In this document: positions 26,250-34,112 of the stretch, piece after piece | How positions within the stretch are numbered: the first letter of the stretch is position 1 | How the letters are laid out: every line of letters begins with the position of its first letter | Assembly (NCBI GenBank): GCA_903642325.1 | Contig: CAHJWM010000009.1 | Coordinates: 62,001 to 126,000, forward strand | DNA: 64,000 nucleotides | DNA from: Myxococcales bacterium | Lineage (GTDB): Bacteria > Myxococcota_A > Polyangia > Polyangiales > Polyangiaceae | Direction: 5' to 3' | Translations under genes and position numbers: made by a program | Notes under the pieces: generated by a model | Seen by the model: the letters and a program-made list of their open reading frames with translations, nothing else | What the model was told of the DNA's origin: nothing | Database searches by the model: none

Positions 26250-26456
26250 GTGACCGAGCCCGCGCTATACGACGAGGCTCGACGCCGGTTCCTGCGCGCC
26301 AACCCCACGGTCACCGCCGACACCTTCGATACTTGGCTAGCGCTCGCGCTGGGCTTGGGCGCCAGCATCGTTATGCAGCTCGATGGCTGCAGAGCCGAGT
26401 ACCCGCACGAGAGCGCGCCAGCGTCGAAAGTCTGCGCCGGAAAGGACCTTCCCTGA
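26250..26456 (+). CDS. Small hypothetical protein, 68 aa
   Basis: GTG start at 26250. A 68-aa helical protein with a short hydrophobic stretch (TWLALALGLGASIVMQL) that is not clearly a membrane helix. It ends directly before the next ATG (TGA then ATG with no gap), which supports it as part of the packaging operon. Not recognised. Confidence 0.5.
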   Translation: MTEPALYDEARRRFLRANPTVTADTFDTWLALALGLGASIVMQLDGCRAEYPHESAPASKVCAGKDLP

Positions 26457-27038
26457 ATGGCCCTCCGTCATGGCAAGGACGCGCTCCGCGTCGAAACGTT
26501 GCAGGCCGACGAGCAGCCCGAAGGCATACCGGCGCCAAGCGGAGGGGCCGGACTGCTTCAGGCGGAGCCTGCGCGCCGCTCGAACGGGCAGCTAGCGGAC
26601 CGCCAAGGCGCCAGCCAACTCGGGAGGCGTGGCGGCCTAGCGCGAGCCGCTAAAGCATCGCAACTCGCGGCGCTCATCGGCCTTGGGCTTCGAGGCGCTG
26701 CTCCCGAGGTGCTCGGCCCGTTCCTGGCCGACGCAAATGCGTTTGCTGCCTCTGAGGTCGAGCGTCTGGCCCGAGAGTGTGGCGGTGGGGTCTGCCCGCA
26801 AAACGCGGCGGCCCTGGTTCAGCAGGCCGCCTTGGCGATGGCAGGCAGCCGAGCAGCCTACGCGCAGGGCGACACGGCGCTTGGCGCCAAGCTCGGCGTT
26901 GAGGTTCGGCAAAACCTGCTCGGCGCTCGGGAGCTATGCGTGCGCGAAGCGCAGAGCCGTCCGCGCGCCCAGTCCTGGCCCCAGGTAGCGACGGTGCGCC
27001 ACGAAGGCGAGGACGACCCGCCAGAGGTGAAGCAATGA
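26457..27038 (+). CDS. Helical protein upstream of terminase, possible small terminase subunit
   Basis: 193 aa. The first 60 residues are polar and low in complexity; residues 65-175 are helical (AAKASQLAALIGLGLRGAAP, then FLADANAFAASEVERLARE). Its stop overlaps the ATG of the terminase ATPase gene (ATGA), the usual place of a small terminase subunit, which recognises DNA for packaging. No helix-turn-helix is evident, so the role is inferred from position only. Confidence 0.6.
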   Translation: MALRHGKDALRVETLQADEQPEGIPAPSGGAGLLQAEPARRSNGQLADRQGASQLGRRGGLARAAKASQLAALIGLGLRGAAPEVLGPFLADANAFAASEVERLARECGGGVCPQNAAALVQQAALAMAGSRAAYAQGDTALGAKLGVEVRQNLLGARELCVREAQSRPRAQSWPQVATVRHEGEDDPPEVKQ

Positions 27039-27928
27039 CCTTTCCCCCGTTCTTGGATTTCCTACGGCTGTTGGGAGTCAAGCTCACCCGGGCGCGGCGT
27101 GTGCTGTGCTCTGTCTGCTTCGGTGGTGCCCAGCCGTCGAGCTTCGAGGGTGTCGATCGAGCTGTAGCGCAACGGCTACTCGGCGACGTCGACGCGATAC
27201 CGCCCGAGCTGCTCACCGTGGTCGAGTGGGTAAAGGGGGCGCGTATCGGCGGCACGTGGCTCGCCTCGCTTCGGTTGCTGCACTTGGCGCTCACGATCGA
27301 TCTGAGCTCACTCGCGGCCGGTGAGCTGGCGTTCGTCCTACTCGTCGGCCCGGACATGCGTCTCCCGCGCCAGGGGCTTCGCTACATCGTGGGGGCCCTA
27401 AAATCGCGCCCCGAGTTCAGGGGCATGTTGCTCTCCGAATCGACAGACAGCTGCACGATCCGCCGGCCTGACGGGCGCGAGGTGACGTTCGAGATCATGC
27501 CCGCGACGAAAGGCGGCAGTGCTGTCCGCGGTCGGTCACTTGTCGGCGCGCTGTTCACGGAGGCGAGCTTCTTTCGTGACAAGGACTTTGCGATCAACGT
27601 CGACGACGTTTACCGCGGCGTGCTCCCTCGCATCCTTGCCGGCGGTCAGCTCATCCTAGAGACGACGCCATGGGCGCAGCTCGGGCTCGTGTACGAGCTC
27701 TTTGACGGCAACTGGGGCAAGCCCACGACGTGTGTCGTGGCGCACTGCCCAACCTTGCTTATGCGCAGCGACGCCCGAACCGTTTCGCTGGTCGAGCGCG
27801 AGCGCAATCGCGACCCCGAGAACGCCCGGCGCGAATTCGATGCGGAATTTTTAGCGCGCGGCGTGTCGACGTTCTTCGATCCAGTAGCAATAAACCAAGC
27901 GGTAGATTTGGAGCTTCGTGCTGGCTAA
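27035..27928 (+). CDS. Terminase large subunit, ATPase part (split)
   Basis: 297 aa from ATG 27035, overlapping the previous stop. It looks like the ATPase half of a phage terminase large subunit: VKGARIGGTWLA fits the deviant Walker A of lambda-like terminases, in which the lysine stands at the start of the motif; LLVGPDMRLPRQGLRYIVGA and PATKGGSAVRGRSLVGALF follow; the Walker B region reads FTEASFF, with Thr in place of the usual Asp. After the coupling region (LILETTPWAQ) the frame ends, and the nuclease half continues in the +1 frame starting at 27918. It would drive DNA packaging into capsids. Confidence 0.75.
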   Translation: MTFPPFLDFLRLLGVKLTRARRVLCSVCFGGAQPSSFEGVDRAVAQRLLGDVDAIPPELLTVVEWVKGARIGGTWLASLRLLHLALTIDLSSLAAGELAFVLLVGPDMRLPRQGLRYIVGALKSRPEFRGMLLSESTDSCTIRRPDGREVTFEIMPATKGGSAVRGRSLVGALFTEASFFRDKDFAINVDDVYRGVLPRILAGGQLILETTPWAQLGLVYELFDGNWGKPTTCVVAHCPTLLMRSDARTVSLVERERNRDPENARREFDAEFLARGVSTFFDPVAINQAVDLELRAG

Positions 27929-28523
27929 TCGATACATGGCGCGTGCGGCAGCTTGCGATCTCGGGCTCGTGGTCAACAGCTCCACGCTCGTTGTCGCGTG
28001 CGAGCCCGTGACCGGCTCCGGTAAGTTCGTGATCGCCGACTGGATCGAGCTTCGCCCCGCGCCCGGCGTGCCGCTTAAGCCGAGCGAGGTGGCTCGCGCG
28101 TTTGCGCTCTGCCTCCGCAAGCACGCGATCGATCTGGTCATGGCGGACGGTCACTACCTCGAAAGCCTGAAGGAAAACCTCGCGCCGTTCCGGATCGGCG
28201 TGGTTCCACTCCCGGGCGGCATCGAGGGCAAGTTCGAGCAATACAACCTAACGCGAACGACGTTCCACGAGTCACGCCTGGCGATCCCCAACGATGGGCG
28301 AATGGTCGAACAGCTCAAGGGCGTGACCAGCCGGGCGAACAGCGGTGGATCGTTTTCGATTCTGCAGCCGAAGCGCCGCGACGGTTCGCACGGCGACATC
28401 GTCAGCGCGCTGGTCGGGGCCGTCTGGGCGCTGGAATACGCGCGCACGCATCCGCGCCAAGGCCGGACGTTCGACCCCGAAGTCATCCGACTTGCTTTCG
28501 CTGGGGAGCTTCGATTTGCCTGA
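27918..28523 (+). CDS. Terminase large subunit, nuclease part (split)
   Basis: 201 aa from GTG 27918, overlapping the ATPase frame by 11 bases. It looks like the RNase H-like nuclease domain: AAACDLGLVVNSSTLVV, VMADGHYLESLKENL and the closing SHGDIVSALVGAVWALEYA hold the acidic residues expected for metal binding. Together with the preceding gene it makes a full-length large terminase. The two may be a natural pair of subunits, the product of a frameshift mutation, or joined by +1 frameshifting. Confidence 0.72.
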   Translation: MLANRYMARAAACDLGLVVNSSTLVVACEPVTGSGKFVIADWIELRPAPGVPLKPSEVARAFALCLRKHAIDLVMADGHYLESLKENLAPFRIGVVPLPGGIEGKFEQYNLTRTTFHESRLAIPNDGRMVEQLKGVTSRANSGGSFSILQPKRRDGSHGDIVSALVGAVWALEYARTHPRQGRTFDPEVIRLAFAGELRFA

Positions 28524-28557
28524 GGCCAGCAACCAACCCGAACGAGGAAAACGCATC

Positions 28558-29115
28558 ATGCCACCGATCGATCCACAGCCATCTGCACAGAGCCTCGGCG
28601 ATTTTTCCGCCAAGCCACGCTCCGCGGACCTTTCCGCGCCCGTTCCTTTTCACGACTTCGAACCAAAGCAGTTCGCGCGCAGGCAAGGCGCATTCTGGCC
28701 CGACGATTTTGTCGAGCTCCTGAACCCGACCAGCCAGGTGCTCTCGGCGATCTTGTTTTTGGGTCCGATCCCGGGCAGCCAACCCTTCAGAGGACGCCCC
28801 GAGGACGCGGACGACGACGATGGCGAGCCGAACGCGAAGCATCGCGCGGCGGCTTGGGCGCACCAATGCACACTCTTCACGCGGATCGTTTTCGCCCCCG
28901 GCGCGACGCAGTCTGTACCGCGCTCGCTCGTCTCGGCGCTCGTCACCGTCAAAGACGGCCAGGTCATCGGCGGGCACATTCCGCAACTAGTGCTCCCCGG
29001 CGATCCGCACCCGCCGACTATGCATCCTTCGCTAATCCCCGAGGGTAATGATGCGCAGCCGTTCTCGGTCCCCTCGGGCAAGCCTCGCGGCAACGCCAAA
29101 ACGGGGGCCCCATGA
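28558..29115 (+). CDS. Hypothetical protein, 185 aa
   Basis: 185 aa from ATG 28558, with a good ribosome site (GAGGAAA about 7 bases upstream). The protein is proline-rich and acidic (PEDADDDDGEPNAKHRAAAW in the middle), with a central folded-looking part (LLNPTSQVLSAILFLGPIPG) and a disordered C-terminus. There is no signal peptide. Lying directly after the terminase it could be a virion-related or packaging protein, but no family is recognised. Its stop overlaps the next ATG. Confidence 0.6.
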   Translation: MPPIDPQPSAQSLGDFSAKPRSADLSAPVPFHDFEPKQFARRQGAFWPDDFVELLNPTSQVLSAILFLGPIPGSQPFRGRPEDADDDDGEPNAKHRAAAWAHQCTLFTRIVFAPGATQSVPRSLVSALVTVKDGQVIGGHIPQLVLPGDPHPPTMHPSLIPEGNDAQPFSVPSGKPRGNAKTGAP

Positions 29116-29945
29116 ACGACCTGCAAGCCATCGAGCGTGTGCAGCCCGACTTGCAGACCGCGCAGCAACTGCTGTCATCGGCCAGCGTCGAGCGCGGGAA
29201 AGCGGATCTCGCGATCGAAACGGCAAAAGCTGAACACGCGCGAGCGCGGCAAGCTTACCTCGTCGACCCTACCCCCGAGGGTGCCAGGGTTGTAAAGCGC
29301 GCGAAAGAAGCCATTGAAGACGCCGAACTACTCGCCGAGGCGATGGCTCTGCGGTTCGAGTCTGCCGACCAGGCGCAACGCGAGGCCGAGCGTGTCGCGG
29401 CAGCGCGCGACCTTGATCGCGTCGCTGCTGACCGTGATCAGGTCCGAGTTCAGCTTGACGATGAATTTCACACGCTGCGAAACGTGCACGCGCAGGCCGC
29501 GCAAACGATCGCGACGATCGAATCACTGATCTCGCAGGACGCGGTGCTTTGCGCCCGCGCAAACACGGCGGCACGAACTGCGGGCGTTTCTGGCCAAGCA
29601 AAACCGATCGATCCGGACCTCGTGCGGGTCGCTTTCACAGTCCTCATCAGCGGCGGTCGACCGCGGCGAAAGAGCGAACTCGGCGAGGCATCGTCTCGCG
29701 TCTTGAACGCGCTGCTTGCGGAATTAAACAACGAGAAATTGAGCCTGTCCGATCGCGCCACGATCGTGCGCTTGGCCGGGAGCGAGCTCGCACGCGCGAC
29801 ATCGGCGGAGGTCGGCGACTGGTTTGTACCGCAGTACGCGCCCCCGCATTTTCTCGCAACCTCAGCGGCCGCGAGTCGGTATCGCGCAGCGCAAGCGCTC
29901 TTAGTAGCACTCATGGTTCAAGCTCAAAACGGAGAAACCCAATGA
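29112..29945 (+). CDS. Coiled-coil protein, 277 aa
   Basis: 277 aa, beginning in an ATGA overlap. Residues 10-160 are a long, nearly continuous helical region of alternating Ala, Glu, Arg and Leu (for example AKAEHARARQAYL and AEAMALRFESADQAQREAER), a probable coiled coil; residues 170-277 form a more globular helical domain. Such proteins act as scaffolds, tails or structural factors in phages, but none can be claimed here. The next gene again overlaps by ATGA. Confidence 0.6.
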   Translation: MNDLQAIERVQPDLQTAQQLLSSASVERGKADLAIETAKAEHARARQAYLVDPTPEGARVVKRAKEAIEDAELLAEAMALRFESADQAQREAERVAAARDLDRVAADRDQVRVQLDDEFHTLRNVHAQAAQTIATIESLISQDAVLCARANTAARTAGVSGQAKPIDPDLVRVAFTVLISGGRPRRKSELGEASSRVLNALLAELNNEKLSLSDRATIVRLAGSELARATSAEVGDWFVPQYAPPHFLATSAAASRYRAAQALLVALMVQAQNGETQ

Positions 29946-30391
29946 TTAGACAGTACCCAAACGGCGGCCCTAGTTTTCTTGTGCCTTTGGTTGGCCCCAA
30001 GGCCGCACAGAGCGCCGCAATTCGCAAGGGCCTGAACGGAGCAACGCCCGAACCGGCGGCGACCGAGCCCGCCGAAGCGCCCGCACCCTCGCCGTCGGAC
30101 GACTTCGAGGCCGTACTCACCGAACTGCGAACGACGCTTGGGTCAGACTTTGATCGCGTGCTCCCGCAGGGTGAGATTTCAGCGCTTCGAGGTAATCCAG
30201 CAGGGTTATCCGCGTTCGTCCGAAACCTCCGAACGTCCCGAGCGTTGGCCAAGCGCGACCAAGCGCGCGCCGATGTTTTGGCCGCCAAGGCAGCCATCGA
30301 GAACGATGAGAAGGAACAATCGCGGCTCGCTGGTTTGGGGCGCAAAGTCGGCGAGGCCGAGCACGCTGCGCGACAAAAAGACTTCGAGTGA
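29942..30391 (+). CDS. Hypothetical protein, 149 aa
   Basis: 149 aa from ATG 29942 in an ATGA overlap. The N-terminus (MIRQYPNGGPSFLVPLVGPK) is followed by an Ala/Pro/Glu-rich linker and a helical C-terminal half (FVRNLRTSRALAKRDQARAD) with coiled-coil character. It is the last gene of the long rightward operon; hairpins follow. Not recognised. Confidence 0.55.
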   Translation: MIRQYPNGGPSFLVPLVGPKAAQSAAIRKGLNGATPEPAATEPAEAPAPSPSDDFEAVLTELRTTLGSDFDRVLPQGEISALRGNPAGLSAFVRNLRTSRALAKRDQARADVLAAKAAIENDEKEQSRLAGLGRKVGEAEHAARQKDFE

Positions 30392-30438
30392 GCCGGTGTC
30401 TAACCTGTCGGCTCGGGCCGCAAAATGCGGCGGCCCCG

Positions 30439-30579
30439 CCCTCTGCGTTTGGTGGTTCGGGGCGCAGAGGGTTGATCCGCGGCGCACCTTTCGATTTTTC
30501 AGAGGCGGGGTGGGTGACCCGCTCGGTCCCATCGTCGCGGGGCCGCGAGGGTCCGCCGTCCTCTTCCGGCGGGCCCTCG
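30439..30579. terminator. Two strong hairpins between convergent units
   Basis: Two dyads lie between the rightward operon (ending 30391) and the leftward XRE gene (ending 30635): 30439-30447/30463-30471 (9 bp, 15-base loop) and 30546-30558/30567-30579 (13 bp with one T-G wobble, 8-base loop). Neither has a run of T, so they may be Rho-assisted or bidirectional terminators, or RNA-processing sites. Confidence 0.5.
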
Positions 30580-30634
30580 TCGATGGCGCTAAGAACACGC
30601 CACGACAAACGCGATTCATCCGAGTGCTGGTGAC

Positions 30635-30904
30635 CTATCGATTCTTGGGAGGTCGACCACGCCGGACCTTCGTTTGCGGCCCCGGGGCTATGAAGAGCTC
30701 GATCACCGGTACCCGTAGCGCGTTCGCAAGTTTGACAAGCGTAGTGAGCGTCAGGTTCGTACCTAGTTCAACCCGACTTAGATATTGCACAGAGACTTCG
30801 AGCCTTTCGGCGAGTTGCTCCTGGCTGAGCGATGCCAATCGCCGAAGCTCAGCAACGCGCCGCCCGACATTCAGGATAGTCTTGTCGGGGTTTTCGCGCG
30901 CCAC
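30635..30904 (-). CDS. XRE-family HTH regulator
   Basis: 89-aa Cro/C1-type regulator. The helix-turn-helix is SLSQEQLAERLEVSVQYLSR followed by VELGTNLTLTTLVKLANAL, and the C-terminus is basic (KVRRGRPPKNR). It is divergent from the lipoprotein gene at 31017 and is the only clear leftward gene of the element, a good candidate for the element's repressor or immunity regulator. Its own promoter should lie at about 30905-30960, where a short AT-rich stretch is present. Confidence 0.88.
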   Translation of the reverse strand: MARENPDKTILNVGRRVAELRRLASLSQEQLAERLEVSVQYLSRVELGTNLTLTTLVKLANALRVPVIELFIAPGPQTKVRRGRPPKNR

Positions 30905-31016
30905 CCACTGACGCTGTTCGTTGCGCTGTCACCATAAAAACAACTTATAGGTTGAAATTCACGGCTGACTTCGCTAGTTGGGGCTCCGCGTCTGGGACCT
31001 GATGGGAGACCTCTCG

Positions 31017-31727
31017 ATGCTGCGCCATAGCCCAATCCGGCAATTCGCGGTGGTATGCGCCCCGCTTCTGTGGCTCGTTGCGGCATGCGCCGAGGCTCAC
31101 CCGGCCGAATTTCCAAGCCGCGCCGAGCAGCATGAGGCTTCGATGAAGGCGCTTCTCGCTCAAAACGAGGCAAAACAAGCCGAGGCTGACAAGGTGGCCG
31201 CCGCTCGCGTTAATGCGGATCTAGCCCTAGCAATTGACCAGGCAGCTATGAAGGCTGTCACGGACAGACTTGCAACATGCACCCCGATGCTTCGGTCGTT
31301 CCAGGCAAAGGAGGCTGAGTGGGAGCAACGGGCAGAGCGTGTGCGCCAACGCGACGCCGATAGGTCATGGGCGCGCGCCAATTGCCGGTGGGACAACGCG
31401 CCGCGGACACGGCTCGAAGTAGAGTCACATCGCGAAAACGGTGCGACGGTCTACGAAGTAAACAAGCGATACTCAGGCGTGGCTCGCTCCGTCGCGAAGT
31501 GCCCTCTTGGGACATCCGCGGACAGAATGCGGGCGGCCGATGACGTCGCCAATAGCCTCGTGAGTGACGGTCGCATCGCGCGTGACGGCCCTGGCGACAG
31601 GCCGCTGGCCTTCGGGAAGTTCAAGGAAGAGCTTGAGTGGTGTCGAGCACATCAACCGCAAGCTGAGAAGCAGTCGACCGCAGCCCCAGATACGCGGGCC
31701 CCCTCCGAGCCCGAGGTGGATTTCTAA
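31017..31727 (+). CDS. Putative lipoprotein with coiled coil, 236 aa
   Basis: ATG 31017 has a GGGAG ribosome site. The N-terminus MLRHSPIRQFAVVCAPLLWL ends in VAACAE, a lipobox, so the protein is probably a lipoprotein. Residues 30-130 are helical (MKALLAQNEAKQAEADKVAA), then a domain with four cysteines (for example LATCTPML, RANCRWDN, VAKCPLG, EWCRAHQ) and a disordered tail. It could be a surface or periplasmic cargo protein of the element. No family is recognised. An in-frame ATG at 31002 is an alternative start. Confidence 0.65.
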   Translation: MLRHSPIRQFAVVCAPLLWLVAACAEAHPAEFPSRAEQHEASMKALLAQNEAKQAEADKVAAARVNADLALAIDQAAMKAVTDRLATCTPMLRSFQAKEAEWEQRAERVRQRDADRSWARANCRWDNAPRTRLEVESHRENGATVYEVNKRYSGVARSVAKCPLGTSADRMRAADDVANSLVSDGRIARDGPGDRPLAFGKFKEELEWCRAHQPQAEKQSTAAPDTRAPSEPEVDF

Positions 31728-31750
31728 CAACGTTTCGGAGGAGGGCGCTA

Positions 31751-31885
31751 ATGCGTAATCGGCGCGCCATGCTGGCATCGCTGCGCGGTGAAATCCGCCG
31801 CCGTGTTGGGTACACGGTTGGCGTGCGCTACACGGCCGACGAGACGACCCATGGCCTCGTCGTCGACAGGCCTTGGGCACGATAG
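31751..31885 (+). CDS. Small basic protein, 44 aa
   Basis: A short frame with an excellent ribosome site: GGAGGAGG at 31737-31744, six bases before the ATG. It encodes a 44-aa basic protein starting MRNRRAMLASLRGEIRRRVG, then YTVGVRYTADETTHGLVV, ending PWAR. The second half alternates like a beta-hairpin. It follows the lipoprotein gene by 23 bases and is probably cotranscribed. Unknown function; its small size and basicity would suit a nucleic-acid or partner-protein binder. Confidence 0.55.
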   Translation: MRNRRAMLASLRGEIRRRVGYTVGVRYTADETTHGLVVDRPWAR

Positions 31886-32151
31886 GCGGCTGAACACGAT
31901 TTGTAGGCCCGTAGGGAGTGAGCCACCTCACATGACCGTAACGGAAGTGAGGTCGCGGACAGCTCCTGGTTTGCGGCGTCAGCGCCGCCGGCGCGACTGG
32001 TTCGTTGCGCGATTTAAAAAAAATACCTAGTAAAAACAAGCTGTTGACCGTTTGCGCGGAAGTCTTAACGGTTCGCCGGATAGGGACGCGCTTGCATTCA
32101 GCGAATTCGTGCTAAGCTCAGGTTAGGGACTGTAAACGTAGATAGGTTACA

Positions 32152-32976
32152 ATGACAAATCCAGCTGCAGAGGAATCAAGTAACAGCGAGGCTAATTCCA
32201 ACAAAGTCGAAGCGAATGGTGGAACGAAGGCGCGCAGCGAAACGGCGTACCCCTTCTTTGGTCTCACCCATGGGATTGCAACGGTCGAGGCTGTGCGACG
32301 CGCGGGCGGGAAGGAAGCTTCGAATGCCGACGTGATGCGCGAGTTGGGAATTGCATCTTCGACCAATCGTGCTTGGGCGTACGGCATCCCCGCTGCGATT
32401 CAATTCAACCTCATCGAGCGGATTGGTCGCGGCGACGAGGGTCGCATCAAGATCACGGACTTGGGCATGCGCGTTGTGTTTCCGGGTGATCCAGACGAAG
32501 CGCGCGCCGCGAAGATCGAGGCCTTTAAGAAGCCTGAGCTGTACCAGCGGCTGCTCGAAAAGTTCGGTGGCAGCATGCCCCCGTCCAAGGACGGTCTGAA
32601 AAACATCCTCTATCGGGACTTCAAGATCGTCGAGTCGATGGCTCCGAACGCAGCGGAGGCATTCCTGGATTCACTGAAGATCGCCGATCTGATTGAGCCG
32701 AGTGGGCTCATCTGCCGCGCGGACGGCGCGCCGAGGCCCGAGGAGAAGCCCGTACTCCCGCCGGTCGAGCGCTCCTCGAAACACAATGGATCCGATTCGA
32801 GTACGCAGACCATTACGGTCCCCGCGGACTTCATCGTCTACAAGTGTAAAATCGGAAAAGGGCGGGTGATTGAAATCCCGTTGCCTCCCCAATTTTCGAA
32901 AGCCGAGGTGGGTCGTCTGTACGCGTTCCTGCAAACGCAGGTCGATGATGACGACACCGAACCCCAAAACGACTAA
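32152..32976 (+). CDS. DUF5343-like protein, 274 aa
   Basis: 274 aa. After a polar N-terminus (about 30 residues), residues 33-185 carry YPFFGLTHGIATVEAVRR, a predicted winged-helix part (NADVMRELGIASSTNRAWAY followed by LIERIGRGDEGRIKITDLG), and PSKDGLKNILYRDFKIVE, which resemble DUF5343-type proteins. A linker follows, then a beta-rich C-terminus (VPADFIVYKCKIGKGRVIEI). A regulator or defence-related cargo protein is possible. A hairpin terminator follows the stop directly. The gene lies at the right end of the element, the usual place for cargo genes. Confidence 0.65.
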   Translation: MTNPAAEESSNSEANSNKVEANGGTKARSETAYPFFGLTHGIATVEAVRRAGGKEASNADVMRELGIASSTNRAWAYGIPAAIQFNLIERIGRGDEGRIKITDLGMRVVFPGDPDEARAAKIEAFKKPELYQRLLEKFGGSMPPSKDGLKNILYRDFKIVESMAPNAAEAFLDSLKIADLIEPSGLICRADGAPRPEEKPVLPPVERSSKHNGSDSSTQTITVPADFIVYKCKIGKGRVIEIPLPPQFSKAEVGRLYAFLQTQVDDDDTEPQND

Positions 32977-33003
32977 ACCCCGCCAATTCTGACGGGGTCT
33001 TTG
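32977..33003 (+). terminator. Rho-independent-like terminator
   Basis: ACCCCG (32977-32982) pairs with CGGGGT (32993-32998) around a 10-base loop, followed by CTTTG. The stem is only 6 bp and the T run is short, but it stands directly after the stop of the DUF5343-like gene. Confidence 0.5.
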
Positions 33004-33553
33004 CCGAGTTCAGGCCACTAGAAGAGACTTGAACCTTTTGTCCAACTTCGCAGGCGGGACTGAGGGATCGTAGCCACTTCTGGAGGTCTGGGCAAGGCGT
33101 GAAGGCGGATAGCCGCAAGAAGCGCAAAACCCATGCATATTGTCCCCAAAAGGCTCTGTAAAGAGCCTCCTCCCCCCAAAAAAAGAGCTCAGCAACCCAA
33201 GCCGATCTGGCGACCGCCGCCAGTTCGCCGCCAGCGCGAGTGACGTGAGACAGCCCTAGCTGCGGCCGGATCGCCTCGCGCGATCCGGCTTCGCCCGCCA
33301 GACGATGTTCGCCTATCGGAGCATTGCACCGAGCAGTCGCGCTCGCCGCCGCTGGGACCGCGTGTCGTTGACCAATCCCGACGCCTAAGCAGCAAGCGCA
33401 ACCTACAGCGCGCAGATGAGTGGCGGTACCAGCGGGAATGTAGCACCGACATTGGTAAGGCTCGCCCGACGAGCGCCCGGGCAATCAGTACCAGCATCCG
33501 TACCAGCGGGCTTTTTTCGTCGTGTCCCGCGATCACGAATCCAGCATGATTTA
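33004..33553. other. Non-coding right end of the element
   Basis: 550 bases without a convincing gene. It holds a hairpin AGGCTC/GAGCCT (33151-33156/33163-33168), which on the minus strand is followed by TTTT and may be a weak terminator, and the GTACCAGC repeats near the attachment site. The rest shows nothing I can support. Confidence 0.5.
33426..33508 (+). repeat. Three GTACCAGC repeats, probable right-arm integrase sites
   Basis: GTACCAGCG at 33426-33434, GTACCAGCA at 33488-33496 and GTACCAGCG at 33500-33508, in the same orientation as the four copies at the left end. They end 45 bases before the right core repeat. After excision this group would lie upstream of the attP core and the left group downstream of it. 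Confidence 0.6.
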
Positions 33554-33604
33554 AGGGTCGGGGTGAGAGGATTTGAACCTCCAACAGCCGGCACCCAAAG
33601 CCGG
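33554..33604. repeat. Right attachment site (attR)
   Basis: 51 bases identical to 19520-19570. It covers the 3' half of tRNA-Pro from the anticodon stem to just past the discriminator base. The intact tRNA at this end means the incoming element restored the gene's 3' part. Confidence 0.9.
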
Positions 33605-33631
33605 CCCTCTACCAGGTTGAGGTACACCCCG
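33558..33631 (-). tRNA. tRNA-Pro (anticodon TGG)
   Basis: Full cloverleaf on the minus strand, 74 nt. The acceptor stem CGGGGTG pairs with CACCCCG, the D arm contains CCTCAACCTGGTAGAGG, the anticodon stem CCGGC/GCCGG closes the loop TTTGGGT with anticodon TGG, and the T arm is GGAGG-TTCAAAT-CCTCT. The discriminator is A, and CCA is not encoded. It serves as the integration target of the 14-kb element. Confidence 0.95.
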
Positions 33632-33738
33632 AGGGGACGCGGAACATAGCAGCGAGCCTTAGGGTCACAAGACAAAAGCCCCTTCCACCGGCGGATCGGG
33701 CTTCCGAGAGCGTTGTTGCTTCGGAGCTCGCCTGGGTA

Positions 33739-34112
33739 TCAGTCTGGAATTGGCTCGAGGCTTACGTCTAGGTGGATGGCGTTGCGGTCAGCGTCAATCT
33801 GGCGATCCCATGGAAAATAGCCGGACTTCTCGACGCTAACGCGGTGTCTTCCGGCGGGCAGCCGTACGCCGCGGGCGGCGACGTAGCCGAGGGGACCGAT
33901 GTATTCTTCGTCGATCGTCACGGAGGCGTCGCGTGGGGATGCTTTGGAACGGCTCATGCTGAGTGAGACCCCGGGCCGTCCGGCAGCGGGCTCGCAGCTC
34001 GTGAGCGACAAGATCAAGAGCAACGCGAGCGCCGCGGCGGCGGCCATCGCCACGTAGGCGGTCGCACGGCGCAGCAGAGCCGCCAGCGCGGACTCCGTAC
34101 GCTCCGGCAGAT

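Larger units (their letters stand above)
19520..33604. mobile_element. Integrative element in tRNA-Pro, about 14.0 kb
   Basis: Bounded by 51-bp identical direct repeats (19520-19570 and 33554-33604) that correspond to the 3' half of tRNA-Pro(TGG). The right copy is part of the intact tRNA gene; the left is a displaced fragment beside the integrase gene. Inside are integrase, excisionase-like, prim-pol, split primase/helicase ATPase, serine recombinase, split terminase, helical proteins, an XRE regulator and hypothetical genes, nearly all on the plus strand with ATGA/GTGA overlaps. No capsid, portal, tail, lysis or conjugation genes are recognised. It looks like a phage satellite or a reduced prophage. 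Confidence 0.9.

Noticed and set aside
30439-30579. CRISPR-like repeats
   Set aside because: The dyads differ from each other and are not regularly spaced; they are isolated hairpins. No CRISPR array was seen anywhere in the window.
32541-32549. An eighth GTACCAGC inside the DUF5343-like gene
   Set aside because: It lies 1 kb from the core and within a coding frame (part of ELYQRL); probably coincidence and not an arm site.
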